Shown here piece after piece: positions 1 through 5,330 of a stretch of 6,395 nt of DNA. Source of the stretch: an uncultured Rubrivivax sp. (GTDB taxonomy: Bacteria > Pseudomonadota > Gammaproteobacteria > Burkholderiales > Burkholderiaceae_C); contig CALBTN010000155.1 in the NCBI GenBank assembly GCA_937967345.1, forward strand, positions 1-6,395, given 5' to 3'. A program made the position numbers and the translations under genes. The notes beneath the pieces were generated by a model. The model was not told the DNA's origin and searched no databases. It was given only the letters and a program-made list of their open reading frames with translations. Each line of letters opens with the position of its first letter. Within the stretch, counting starts at the first letter, position 1.

Positions 1-132
1 CCCCTCGGCCACGCTGCCGTCGGGCCGGCGCGCCGGCCGCCTCTCGTAGCGCACGCCATCGCGCGCCCAATCGGCAACCAGGTCGTGGTTGATCAGCTCG
101 CGCAGCGTGGCCTTGGGTTCGGGGGCGTTCAT
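1..132 (-). CDS. oah: Probable 6-oxocyclohex-1-ene-1-carbonyl-CoA hydrolase, N-terminal 44 residues only
   Basis: Reading leftward from the ATG at 132-130, an open frame of 44 codons runs off the window edge. The visible protein starts MNAPEPKATLRELINHDLV and continues with ADWARDGVRYERRP and RPDGSVAEG. The pattern 'NHxLVxxWxxxGVRYExRPxxxxDGxxAxG' is what I remember of the N-terminus of Oah/BamA-type hydrolases. These crotonase-fold enzymes hydrolytically open the ring of 6-oxocyclohex-1-enecarbonyl-CoA in anaerobic benzoyl-CoA degradation, in the cytoplasm. The catalytic core lies outside the window, so the call rests on the N-terminus and on the adjacent korAB, which in Thauera-type bacteria belongs to the same pathway. 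An AGGAA (minus strand, 147-143) lies 10 bases before the start. It is divergent from korA. Another crotonase-family enzyme of aromatic metabolism is the main alternative. Confidence 0.6.
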   Translation of the reverse strand, partial: MNAPEPKATLRELINHDLVADWARDGVRYERRPARRPDGSVAEG

Positions 133-182
133 GGTGGCTCGGTTCCTCGTGATTGACCTGGGACAGTGGGCGCGCGGCGCCG

Positions 183-206
183 GCTTGACCGGCCAGCTTG
201 ACCGGC
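183..206. repeat. 11-bp direct repeat upstream of korA
   Basis: GCTTGACCGGC occurs at 183-193 and exactly again at 196-206, a 13-bp period. Each copy contains TTGACC, so the repeat duplicates a -35-like hexamer. The second copy is the one correctly spaced to a -10-like element. It could be an activator or repressor site made of two tandem half-sites, or a chance duplication. Confidence 0.5.
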
Positions 207-226
207 TTGGGCCCCGCTGCTATTGT
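198..226 (+). promoter_or_regulatory. Probable sigma70 promoter of the korAB operon
   Basis: TTGACC at 198-203 and TATTGT at 221-226 are separated by 17 bases. Each hexamer matches the sigma70 consensus (TTGACA, TATAAT) well. Transcription would start near 233, leaving a leader of about 140 bases before the korA GTG at 374. No other pair this good is seen in the intergenic region. Confidence 0.5.
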
Positions 227-229
227 TGC

Positions 230-245
230 ATTATGGTACCGCAAT
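230..245. promoter_or_regulatory. Imperfect dyad over the predicted korA transcription start
   Basis: ATTATGGTACCGCAAT is an inverted repeat centred between 237 and 238. The outer ATT/AAT and the inner GGTACC are symmetric, and two positions in each arm are not. It overlaps the start point expected from the promoter at 198-226, where a repressor operator would fit. No regulator is encoded in the window, so the assignment is inference. Confidence 0.3.
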
Positions 246-287
246 ACGTTTTTAGCGATTCTCCGGGCGATCATTCGAGAAAACCTT

Positions 288-302
288 GATCTGCTTCAGA
301 TC
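288..302. promoter_or_regulatory. Perfect 6-bp dyad GATCTG-CTT-CAGATC in the korA leader
   Basis: Two 6-base arms with a 3-base spacer form a perfect inverted repeat about 72 bases upstream of the korA start. It could be a protein-binding site or a small leader hairpin. It does not match an FNR box. A chance palindrome is possible. Confidence 0.25.
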
Positions 303-373
303 GCGCGCAGCGCTTCGGCGCTTCACTTCCGCCATCGCCTCGTTCAACCCTCGCCTCGCCGAAGGAGCCTTCA

Positions 374-2167
374 GTGCAGCCTTCTTCCCTCAACGATGAC
401 GCCGCCCAACCGCGCCGGGCCAGCGTGTCGCTGGCGCTGGCCGGCAGCGGCGGCAGCGGCGTGATGACCGCCGGCACCATGCTGCTGGACGCCGCCGCGC
501 GCGCCGGGCTGTACGGCCTGTTCGTGCGCACCAGCGGGCCGCAGATCCGCGGCGGCGAGGCCGCGGCGCTGATGCGCCTGGCGCGCCGGCCGCTGGACGC
601 GCTGGACGACGCCTTCGACCTGCTGCTGGCGATGGACTGGCAAAACGTCAACCGCTTCGCCGACGAGATTCCGCTGCACGCCGGCAGCCTGATCGTCGGC
701 GACGCCGACGAGGGCGAGCCTCCGGCGGTGTTCACCGCGTGCGGCGCGCGACACGTGGCGCTGCCGCTGAAGAAGATCGCCAAGTCGATTCCCGGCAGCT
801 GGACCAACATGCTGGCGCTGGGCCTGGCCGGCGGGCTGGCCGGCATCCCGGCCGAGGCGCTGCAAGCCGCGCTGCGCGCGTCATGGAAGCGCGGCGAGAC
901 CCAGCTGCAGGCCAACCTCGCGGCGCTGCAGCGCGGTCTGGACGAAGCGGCGCAGCTGGCCGAATGCGGCATGGCGCGGCTGCCCGAGGGCCCGGCCGCC
1001 AGCACGCCGCGCTGGCTGATCAGCGGCAACGAGGCGGCCGGCTTCGGCGCTTTGCGCGGCGGCGTGCGCTTCGTCGCCGCCTACCCGATCACCCCGGCCA
1101 CCGAGCTGCTGGAGTGGATGGCGCCAGCGCTGGCGCAGGTCGGCGGCACGCTGCTGCAGGCCGAGGACGAGCTGGCCTCGGTCAACATGATCATCGGCGC
1201 GGCCTACGGCGGCGTGCCCTCGCTCACCGCCACCGCCGGGCCGGGGTTGTCGCTGATGACCGAGGCGCTGGGCCTGGCGGTCAGCGCCGAGGTGCCGATC
1301 GTCGTCGTCGACGTCATGCGCGGCGGGCCGTCCACCGGCATCCCGGCCAAGAGCGAGCAAAGCGACCTGGCCTTCGCCGTCAGCGGCCTGCACGGCGATG
1401 CGCCGCGCCTGGTGCTGGCGCCCAACTCGATCGCCGACTGCATCGCCACCACGCACTGGGCGGTGCAACTGGCCGAGGCGCTGCAGGCGCCGGCGATCGT
1501 GCTGTCGGACCAGTTCATGGGCCAGTCGCGCGCCATCATCGACCGCCCGGCCGACGACGCCGCGGTCGCGCAGCGGCTGACCGCGGCCGGCCACACGCCC
1601 GACTACAAGCGCTACCGCGACACCCCCTCGGGCGTGTCGCCGATGGCCATTCCGGGCACGCCGGGCGTGACCTACACCGCCGACGGGCTGGAGCACACCG
1701 AGCTCGGCGTGCCCAGCAGCCAGGCGCGCGACCACCGGCTGCAGCTGGACAAGCGCGAGCGCAAGCTGGCGCTGTACGACTACGGGCCGCGCTGGGCCGA
1801 CATCGAACGGCCGGCCGGCGGCAGCGAGCTGGCCGTCATCACCTTCGGCTCGGTCACCGGCAGCGTGCGCGAGGCGGTGGCGCGCGCGGCCGCGCAGGGC
1901 GTGGCGGTGCGGCTGATCAGCCTGCGGCTGCTGGCGCCGGCGCTGCCCGAGCGCATGGACGACGCGCTGGCCGGCGTACGTCAGGTGTTGGTGGTCGAGC
2001 AAAACCACGGCGCGCAGCTGCTGCGCTACCTGCGCGCGATGTACGACCTGCCCGGCAAGGCGGCCAGCTTCCACCGCCCGGGGCCGCTGCCGCTGCGCGC
2101 CGCCGAGCTGACCGCCGCCATCGTCGAGTGGGCCCGCGCCCACCAAGCCGAGAAGGAAACCGCATGA
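374..2167 (+). CDS. korA: 2-oxoacid (2-oxoglutarate):ferredoxin oxidoreductase, fused gamma-alpha subunit KorA
   Basis: This 597-aa cytoplasmic protein is the larger half of a two-subunit 2-oxoacid:ferredoxin oxidoreductase. The enzyme oxidatively decarboxylates a 2-oxoacid to its acyl-CoA and reduces ferredoxin. The gamma domain comes first (about residues 17-195, glycine motif GSGGSGV at 24-30, QIRGGEA from 57). The alpha domain follows, with the hallmark YPITP at 237-241 and GGPSTGIP at 317-324 followed by QSDL at 329-332. A transketolase-C-like domain (about 445-590) carries VVEQNHGAQL. The start is GTG, with GAAGGAG at 361-367 placed six bases before the codon, and no nearby ATG competes. 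The stop overlaps korB by four bases (ATGA). In Thauera aromatica KorAB is 2-oxoglutarate-specific and reduces the ferredoxin used by benzoyl-CoA reductase. The oah-like neighbour supports that role, but specificity for another 2-oxoacid cannot be excluded from motifs. Confidence 0.9.
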   Translation: MQPSSLNDDAAQPRRASVSLALAGSGGSGVMTAGTMLLDAAARAGLYGLFVRTSGPQIRGGEAAALMRLARRPLDALDDAFDLLLAMDWQNVNRFADEIPLHAGSLIVGDADEGEPPAVFTACGARHVALPLKKIAKSIPGSWTNMLALGLAGGLAGIPAEALQAALRASWKRGETQLQANLAALQRGLDEAAQLAECGMARLPEGPAASTPRWLISGNEAAGFGALRGGVRFVAAYPITPATELLEWMAPALAQVGGTLLQAEDELASVNMIIGAAYGGVPSLTATAGPGLSLMTEALGLAVSAEVPIVVVDVMRGGPSTGIPAKSEQSDLAFAVSGLHGDAPRLVLAPNSIADCIATTHWAVQLAEALQAPAIVLSDQFMGQSRAIIDRPADDAAVAQRLTAAGHTPDYKRYRDTPSGVSPMAIPGTPGVTYTADGLEHTELGVPSSQARDHRLQLDKRERKLALYDYGPRWADIERPAGGSELAVITFGSVTGSVREAVARAAAQGVAVRLISLRLLAPALPERMDDALAGVRQVLVVEQNHGAQLLRYLRAMYDLPGKAASFHRPGPLPLRAAELTAAIVEWARAHQAEKETA

Positions 2168-3003
2168 ACGACGTGTGTCCCCCGCCGGCGGTGCTGACCG
2201 CGGCGAACTACAAGTCCGGCACCAAACCGGTGTGGTGCCCCGGATGCGGCGACTTCACCGTGCTGGGCGCGATCACCAAGGCGCTGGCCAGCCTGCAGCT
2301 GCCGCCGCACGAGGTGGCGGTGGTGTCGGGCATCGGCTGCAGCTCGCGCATCCCGGCCTACACCAGCTGCTACGGCTTTCACGGCGTGCACGGCCGCGCG
2401 CTGGCCGCCGGCACCGGGCTGAAGGTGGCGCGGCCCGACCTCACGGTGCTGGTCACCGGCGGCGACGGCGACGGCTACTCGATCGGCGGCAACCACTTCC
2501 TGCACGCCTGCCGGCGCAACGTGGACCTCACCTACCTGGTGATGGACAACCACGTCTACGGCATGACCAAGGGCCAGGCCTCGCCGACCACCGAGCCCGA
2601 TTGGGACAACAAGCTCGCCCCCGGCGGCACCGGCATCCGCTCGTTCCACCCGCTGGTGATCGCGCTGGCCGCGGGTGCCAGCTTCGTCGCGCGCGGCTTC
2701 TCGGGCGACCCCAACGGCACCGCCGACATCATCGCGCGCGGCATCCGCCACCCAGGGTTTGCGTTCATCGAGGTCCTGAGCCCGTGCGTGACCTTCCGCC
2801 CCGAGCAGCGCGAGTGGAAGTCGCAGGTGCACGCCGCGTCGGTGGAGGTCACCGACGACCCCGTGCGCGCGGCGAAGCGCATCATGACCGACGACGGCAT
2901 GAACATCGGCGTGCTCTACGCGCGCGACCGCAAGCCCTATGTGGCGGCACGCAATCCGGCACCGCGCACGGTGGCCGAGGTTGCGGCGGAGTTCGAACTG
3001 TGA
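2164..3003 (+). CDS. korB: 2-oxoacid (2-oxoglutarate):ferredoxin oxidoreductase, beta subunit KorB
   Basis: This 279-aa subunit binds thiamine diphosphate and one [4Fe-4S] cluster and forms the active site with KorA. Four cysteines fit the expected cluster ligands: C25 and C28 in WCPGCGDF, C59 in SGIGCSSR and C208 in LSPCVTF. The TPP/Mg motif is GDGDGYSIGG from G100, ending in DN at 128-129 (LVMDNHVYGMTKGQ). The ATG overlaps the korA stop, and AGAAGGA at 2151-2157 lies six bases upstream, so translation is probably coupled. There is no ferredoxin-like delta subunit in the window, so electrons should leave to a separate ferredoxin. The length is normal for the two-subunit class. Confidence 0.92.
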   Translation: MNDVCPPPAVLTAANYKSGTKPVWCPGCGDFTVLGAITKALASLQLPPHEVAVVSGIGCSSRIPAYTSCYGFHGVHGRALAAGTGLKVARPDLTVLVTGGDGDGYSIGGNHFLHACRRNVDLTYLVMDNHVYGMTKGQASPTTEPDWDNKLAPGGTGIRSFHPLVIALAAGASFVARGFSGDPNGTADIIARGIRHPGFAFIEVLSPCVTFRPEQREWKSQVHAASVEVTDDPVRAAKRIMTDDGMNIGVLYARDRKPYVAARNPAPRTVAEVAAEFEL

Positions 3004-3530
3004 GCGCGGCGATGAGGGCCGGCGCGCCGCGCACGCTGCAAGACTTCATGGCGCAGGCGCTGGCGATGGAGCGCGAGGCGGTAGCGCGCTACAGCGAGTT
3101 CGCCGACTCGATGGAGATGCACAACAACCGCGAGGTCGCCGCGCTGTTTCGCACCATGGCCGGCTACGAGGCCAAGCACGCGGCGCAGATCATGGCGCAG
3201 ATGGGCTGGAGCAGCGACCCGCCGCCGCCGCCCGCCGGCTACGGCTGGCCCGACCTGGAAGCGCCCGAGACCGTGCCGATCGACGAGGCGCACTACCTGA
3301 TGCAGCCGTGGCATGCGCTGCAACTTGCGCTGGCCGCCGAGCAGCGCGCGATGGACTTCTTCGGCCGTCTGGCCGAGGCCGCCACCAACGACGAAGTGCG
3401 GCGCGCGGCGCTCGAGCTGCAGGAAGAAGAACGCGAGCACGTCGAACTGGTGCGCGCCTGGCTGAAGAAGGTACCCGAGCCGGACCCCGACTGGGCGATC
3501 GACCCCGACCCGCCGCGCTATACCGACTGA
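3000..3530 (+). CDS. Rubrerythrin/ferritin-like diiron four-helix protein
   Basis: This 176-aa protein consists of two ferritin-like half repeats. It has the full set of expected diiron ligands: E24 (ExxxxxxY, Y31), E57 and H60 (YEAKH), then E114 (ExxxxxxF), E144 and H147 (EREH). The halves are joined by a proline-rich linker (five prolines at 74-78). It lacks a rubredoxin-like CxxC domain, so it is not a full rubrerythrin. I chose GTG at 3000 because it overlaps the korB stop as GTGA and has GGAG at 2988-2991, eight bases upstream. ATG at 3012 is an alternative with a weaker ribosome-binding site. The family handles iron, peroxide or oxygen. In an operon with an oxygen-sensitive iron-sulfur enzyme, protection or iron supply is a reasonable inference, but the exact activity is unknown. 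The tail (155-176) is acidic and proline-rich. Confidence 0.8.
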   Translation: MSAAMRAGAPRTLQDFMAQALAMEREAVARYSEFADSMEMHNNREVAALFRTMAGYEAKHAAQIMAQMGWSSDPPPPPAGYGWPDLEAPETVPIDEAHYLMQPWHALQLALAAEQRAMDFFGRLAEAATNDEVRRAALELQEEEREHVELVRAWLKKVPEPDPDWAIDPDPPRYTD

Positions 3531-3550
3531 CTCGACTGACTCGACTGACG
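3524..3550. repeat. Three tandem copies of a 9-bp unit over the ferritin-like gene stop
   Basis: CGACTGACT is repeated at 3524-3532, 3533-3541 and 3542-3550 (last base G in the third copy). Because the unit is nine bases, the gene's stop codon TGA (3528) is followed by in-frame TGA codons at 3537 and 3546. It probably arose by slippage and is the only simple tandem repeat in the operon. Confidence 0.8.
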
Positions 3551-3565
3551 AAGCGGAGATCGTCC

Positions 3566-3964
3566 ATGCAAGTGCTGATGCCCCCCGGCTGGGACGCACC
3601 GATCGGCTACGCCAACGGCATCGCGGTGGACGCCGGGCGCATCGTCTTCGTCGCCGGCCAGGTCGGCTGGAATGCGCAGCAGAAGTTCGAGTCGGAGCAG
3701 ATCGCGCCGCAGTTCGAGCAGGCGCTGAAGAACGTGCTGGCGGTGCTGGCGCAAGCCGGCGGCCAGCCGCAGCACATCTGCCGCATGACCGCCTACTGCT
3801 GCGACAAGCCGGGCTACCTGGCGGCACGCGCGCAGATCGGCCAGACCTGGCGCGAGCTGATGGGCAAGCACTTCCCGGCGATGAGCATGATCTTCGTGTC
3901 CGACCTGCTGGACAGCCCCGGCAAGATCGAACTGGAAGCGACCGCGGTGCTGCCGCGGGATTGA
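3566..3964 (+). CDS. RidA (YjgF/YER057c/UK114) family protein without the imine-deaminase arginine
   Basis: This 132-aa protein has the chorismate-mutase-like RidA fold. It begins with IGYANGIAVDAGRIVFVAGQ (residues 13-32, the 'IGPYSQA...VSGQ' region of the family) and ends with FPAMSM...KIELEATAVLP. In E. coli RidA the equivalent of 'FPAMSM' is FPARSC, whose Arg105 binds the substrate carboxylate. Here that position is M106, while the later Glu (E124, in IELEA) is kept. It is therefore a RidA relative but probably not a 2-iminobutanoate deaminase. GGAG at 3555-3558 lies seven bases before the ATG. The 35-base gap to the previous gene suggests it is the last gene of the kor operon. A role on an acyl-CoA or aromatic-pathway intermediate would be guesswork. 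No T-rich terminator was found downstream. Confidence 0.85.
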   Translation: MQVLMPPGWDAPIGYANGIAVDAGRIVFVAGQVGWNAQQKFESEQIAPQFEQALKNVLAVLAQAGGQPQHICRMTAYCCDKPGYLAARAQIGQTWRELMGKHFPAMSMIFVSDLLDSPGKIELEATAVLPRD

Positions 3965-4133
3965 GCCCGGCTTGCGCTCGAGGGCGGGCAGATGCTGCGG
4001 CGGCTGTCGGCGCATTGCTGCCCTTCATCAGCAGCCGCCGAGCTCTCACTGACGCCCAGGTCCGGACCGTCGATGCCGCCAGGTGAAGGCTCCGCCAAGA
4101 CTGTCAGCGGCCCTTGGCTTCTTCAGATTGCTG
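3965..4133. other. Non-coding spacer between the kor operon and the cassette array
   Basis: I find no gene with recognisable content here. It contains a perfect 10-base palindrome GGTCCGGACC (4059-4068) and a long-loop inverted repeat CGGCGGCT/AGCCGCCG near 4000-4041. Neither is followed by a T-tract, so no intrinsic terminator for the rightward operon can be named. On the array model, its right edge is the genomic flank next to the last cassette junction. Confidence 0.5.
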
Positions 4134-4211
4134 CCGCTACGTCAAAGCTCAGCGGCAGACCAAAGGGCGCGAAGCGGCCTTTGGTCTGTGCGTTGCAGCG
4201 ACCTGTTGGGC
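4134..4211 (-). other. attC site of cassette C (hicBA), terminal, with non-consensus R' box
   Basis: Read on the minus strand, R'' is GCCCAAC (4211-4205), followed by AGGTCGCTGCAACGC, very like the same arm of the attC at 5234-5306. The central stem is a perfect 11-bp inverted repeat, CAGACCAAAGG at 4156-4166 with its complement at 4178-4188, extended by three further inner pairs after one mismatch. The far end reads GCTGAGCTTTGACG then TAGCGG. Only the G of the expected GTTRRRY is kept, as expected if this last attC abuts genomic DNA rather than another cassette. The hicA stop lies just before R''. Confidence 0.7.
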
Positions 4212-4212
4212 G

Positions 4213-4434
4213 TCACTCTCGCAAGGCGCTCGTGAACTCTTCCGGCGACACGTTCGCCTGCCGCAGCACGCCAGACAGCGTGCCGACCTTGACCTCGGCG
4301 TGCACGGGTACAACGCAGCCCTTGGATTCGCGCCTCATGATGACGTGACTTCCGCTCTGCCGGACCTTGGCGAAACCAAGACGTTCGAGTGCGCGAACGA
4401 CGTCTGCCCCGGACACGCGAGGCAGCTTAGGCAT
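4213..4434 (-). CDS. hicA: HicA-type mRNA interferase toxin
   Basis: This 73-aa protein matches the HicA/YcfA family over its full length. It has a small dsRNA-binding-like fold that cleaves mRNA in the cytoplasm when not held by HicB. The N-terminus PKLPRVSGADVVRALERLGF is the usual first helix. QSGSHVIMRR (from residue 26) carries the glycine-serine-histidine with the presumed catalytic His. VVPVH and the tail helix VGTLSGVLRQANVSPEEF complete the family pattern. Its ATG (4434-4432) lies inside the end of hicB, an eight-base overlap, so translation is coupled and antitoxin is made first. The gene ends at 4213, two bases before the attC R'' box. No frameshift or missing key residue is seen, so it is probably functional. 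Confidence 0.9.
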   Translation of the reverse strand: MPKLPRVSGADVVRALERLGFAKVRQSGSHVIMRRESKGCVVPVHAEVKVGTLSGVLRQANVSPEEFTSALRE

Positions 4435-4639
4435 GCAACGGCTCGGGGATGGTAAACATGGTGACCACCGGATGCCCGGTGTTGCCCAGCGGAAACTCCG
4501 ACAGGTAGAGGGCAGTAGCTTGGCGCAGGTTGGCTACCGCCTCCTCCACCGTTTCGCCTTGTGTAGTGGTCCCGGTCTCGGGATTCAGGGCGACGAAGCC
4601 GCCTTCCTCGGCAGGCGTGAGGATCGCAGTCAGTTCCAT
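4427..4639 (-). CDS. hicB: HicB-type antitoxin, short form without DNA-binding domain
   Basis: This 70-aa protein begins MELTAILTPAEEGGFVALNPE and continues with TTTQGETVEEAVANLRQAT. That is the partial RNase-H-like fold of HicB antitoxins: the 'eGGfva..PE..t.t.GeT.eEAv.nl.eA' signature. It ends around residue 70 (FTIPEPLHA) and has no helix-turn-helix or ribbon-helix-helix C-terminal domain, unlike longer HicB proteins. It should neutralise HicA by direct binding but may not autoregulate by itself. AGGAG (minus strand, 4651-4647) lies seven bases before the ATG. The order hicB-hicA is the reverse of the E. coli hicA-hicB operon. With hicA it forms cassette C, where a toxin-antitoxin pair would resist loss of the array. 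Confidence 0.88.
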   Translation of the reverse strand: MELTAILTPAEEGGFVALNPETGTTTQGETVEEAVANLRQATALYLSEFPLGNTGHPVVTMFTIPEPLHA

Positions 4640-4688
4640 GATTCAGCTCCTGAGTGCCACAGACCGATTGTCGCGCGCTCGACGTGAC

Positions 4689-4799
4689 GCCCAACGTTCG
4701 CGGTAACCGGCACGCAGCGGCGTGACGCGCTTGGGCCAGAATGAAATGAGGCCCAAGCATGGCATGCCGTTGCGTGTCCGGTTGACCAAGGGGTTAGGC
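4689..4799 (-). other. attC site of cassette B (111 bp)
   Basis: On the minus strand R'' is GCCTAAC (4799-4793) and R' is GTTGGGC (4695-4689), matching RYYYAAC and GTTRRRY. The outer arms 4702-4721 and 4766-4787 are near-perfect inverted repeats (GGTAACCGG... against ...CCGGTTGACC), with unpaired extra bases on one side, as is usual for attC. An inner 8-bp perfect stem CTTGGGCC/GGCCCAAG (4730-4737, 4750-4757) closes a 12-base terminal loop. The stop codon TAA of the cassette B gene is part of R''. Confidence 0.85.
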
Positions 4800-5189
4800 C
4801 CCGCTGGTGCGAAGGAATGAGTACGCCTTGGCAAGAAACTCATCACAGGCGCGATCAGCGTTCGTGTACGCGGCAATCACTGCGGATTGGCTTGGGCAAG
4901 GAGCCGCGGTGTCGATGCCTTTTGCGATCACGACGTCTGTGTAGACCGAGCCAAGGCGGTCCTTGGTCGCGACGACTCCTTCAAGCTGATTCTTGAGTTC
5001 CGGGAAGTAGATCTCAACAACTGTTCGAAGATCGTCCAGAGGCACTCGCTCAGTGTCTCTGTCCTTCTCCGGCATTCGCCCAGTAGCCAATATCTGAAGC
5101 GCTTCTCCGTACGTTGCGCGGATCGACGCGCTCACTCTGTTCAGCAGCTTGCACGCTTCTTCGAGTTTGGGCTTGTTAACTTCGATCAT
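4794..5189 (-). CDS. Cassette-encoded protein of unknown function (131 aa)
   Basis: I do not recognise a family. The protein starts MIEVNKPKLEEACKLLNRV and is soluble, rich in charged residues and probably mostly helical. There is no signal peptide, membrane segment or evident catalytic motif. Residues 1-75 alternate helix-like stretches (LEEACKLLNRVSASIRATYG, LDDLRTVVEIYFPELKNQL). The two cysteines at 98-114 (APCPSQ, RACDEF) are isolated. The gene is real for three reasons: it fills cassette B, its TAA stop lies within the attC R'' box, and no overlapping frame fits as well. The start at 5189-5187 is the only in-frame candidate close to the cassette edge, though its ribosome-binding site is weak (GCGAAGAC). 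Codon usage is less GC-rich than in korAB, in keeping with an acquired gene. Confidence 0.75.
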   Translation of the reverse strand: MIEVNKPKLEEACKLLNRVSASIRATYGEALQILATGRMPEKDRDTERVPLDDLRTVVEIYFPELKNQLEGVVATKDRLGSVYTDVVIAKGIDTAAPCPSQSAVIAAYTNADRACDEFLAKAYSFLRTSGA

Positions 5190-5233
5190 GTCTTCGCGAG
5201 CCGCGGATGCGCGGCGAAGTGGGTGTTTGCGGG

Positions 5234-5306
5234 GCCTAACGACTGAGTTCAGCCGACCCGCAGCGGCGGGACGCCGCTGCGGGTCGGCTGCAACGACCGG
5301 TTGGGC
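5234..5306 (-). other. attC site of cassette A (73 bp) with a perfect 19-bp stem
   Basis: On the minus strand R'' is GCCCAAC (5306-5300) and R' is GTTAGGC (5240-5234), both fitting the attC consensus. The centre is a perfect inverted repeat: 5250-5268 pairs with 5272-5290 (19 bp, 3-base loop GGA). Next to it, GTT-CAG faces CTG-C-AAC, leaving one extrahelical base of the kind that sets attC strand polarity. The R'' and R' boxes differ at one position, because R' belongs to cassette B. This is the clearest attC in the window. Confidence 0.9.
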
Positions 5307-5330
5307 CTCAGCCCAAGTGCACAGCCCAGA

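Larger units (their letters stand above)
133..373. promoter_or_regulatory. Divergent control region between the oah-like gene and korA
   Basis: This 241-bp non-coding stretch holds both promoters of the divergent pair. Its right half (about 215-300) is clearly more AT-rich than the surrounding genes. Visible elements are a sigma70-like promoter toward korA, an 11-bp direct repeat, a dyad around GGTACC and a perfect dyad GATCTG/CAGATC, each listed separately. I saw no convincing promoter toward the oah-like gene and no clear FNR box (TTGAT-N4-ATCAA), although the neighbouring genes suggest anaerobic expression. Confidence 0.55.

Noticed and set aside
288..302. FNR/ANR box in the korA leader
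   Set aside because: The dyad is GATCTG-N3-CAGATC; it lacks TTGAT-N4-ATCAA spacing and sequence.
881..2146. Leftward 421-codon open frame opposite korA
   Set aside because: Low-complexity His/Arg/Ala/Gly composition with no motifs; it is antisense to a gene with clear catalytic motifs.
739..3003. Long rightward open frame (start at 739) overlapping korA before it joins the korB frame
   Set aside because: The part before 2164 is an Arg/Ala/Gly-rich out-of-frame reading of korA, typical of high-GC DNA. Only the korB portion has family motifs.
4059..4068. Palindrome GGTCCGGACC as an operator or terminator
   Set aside because: It has no loop, no T-tract and no gene start nearby; a 10-base palindrome is easily produced by chance in GC-rich DNA.
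4156..4188. Strong hairpin that could be a terminator between the RidA-like gene and hicA
   Set aside because: No T-tract follows on either strand, and the hairpin is centred in an attC-like site directly after the GCCCAAC R'' box.
3992..4348. Rightward 118-codon open frame running through the spacer, the attC and hicA
   Set aside because: It crosses an attC site and the opposite strand of hicA and has no recognisable motif or ribosome-binding site.
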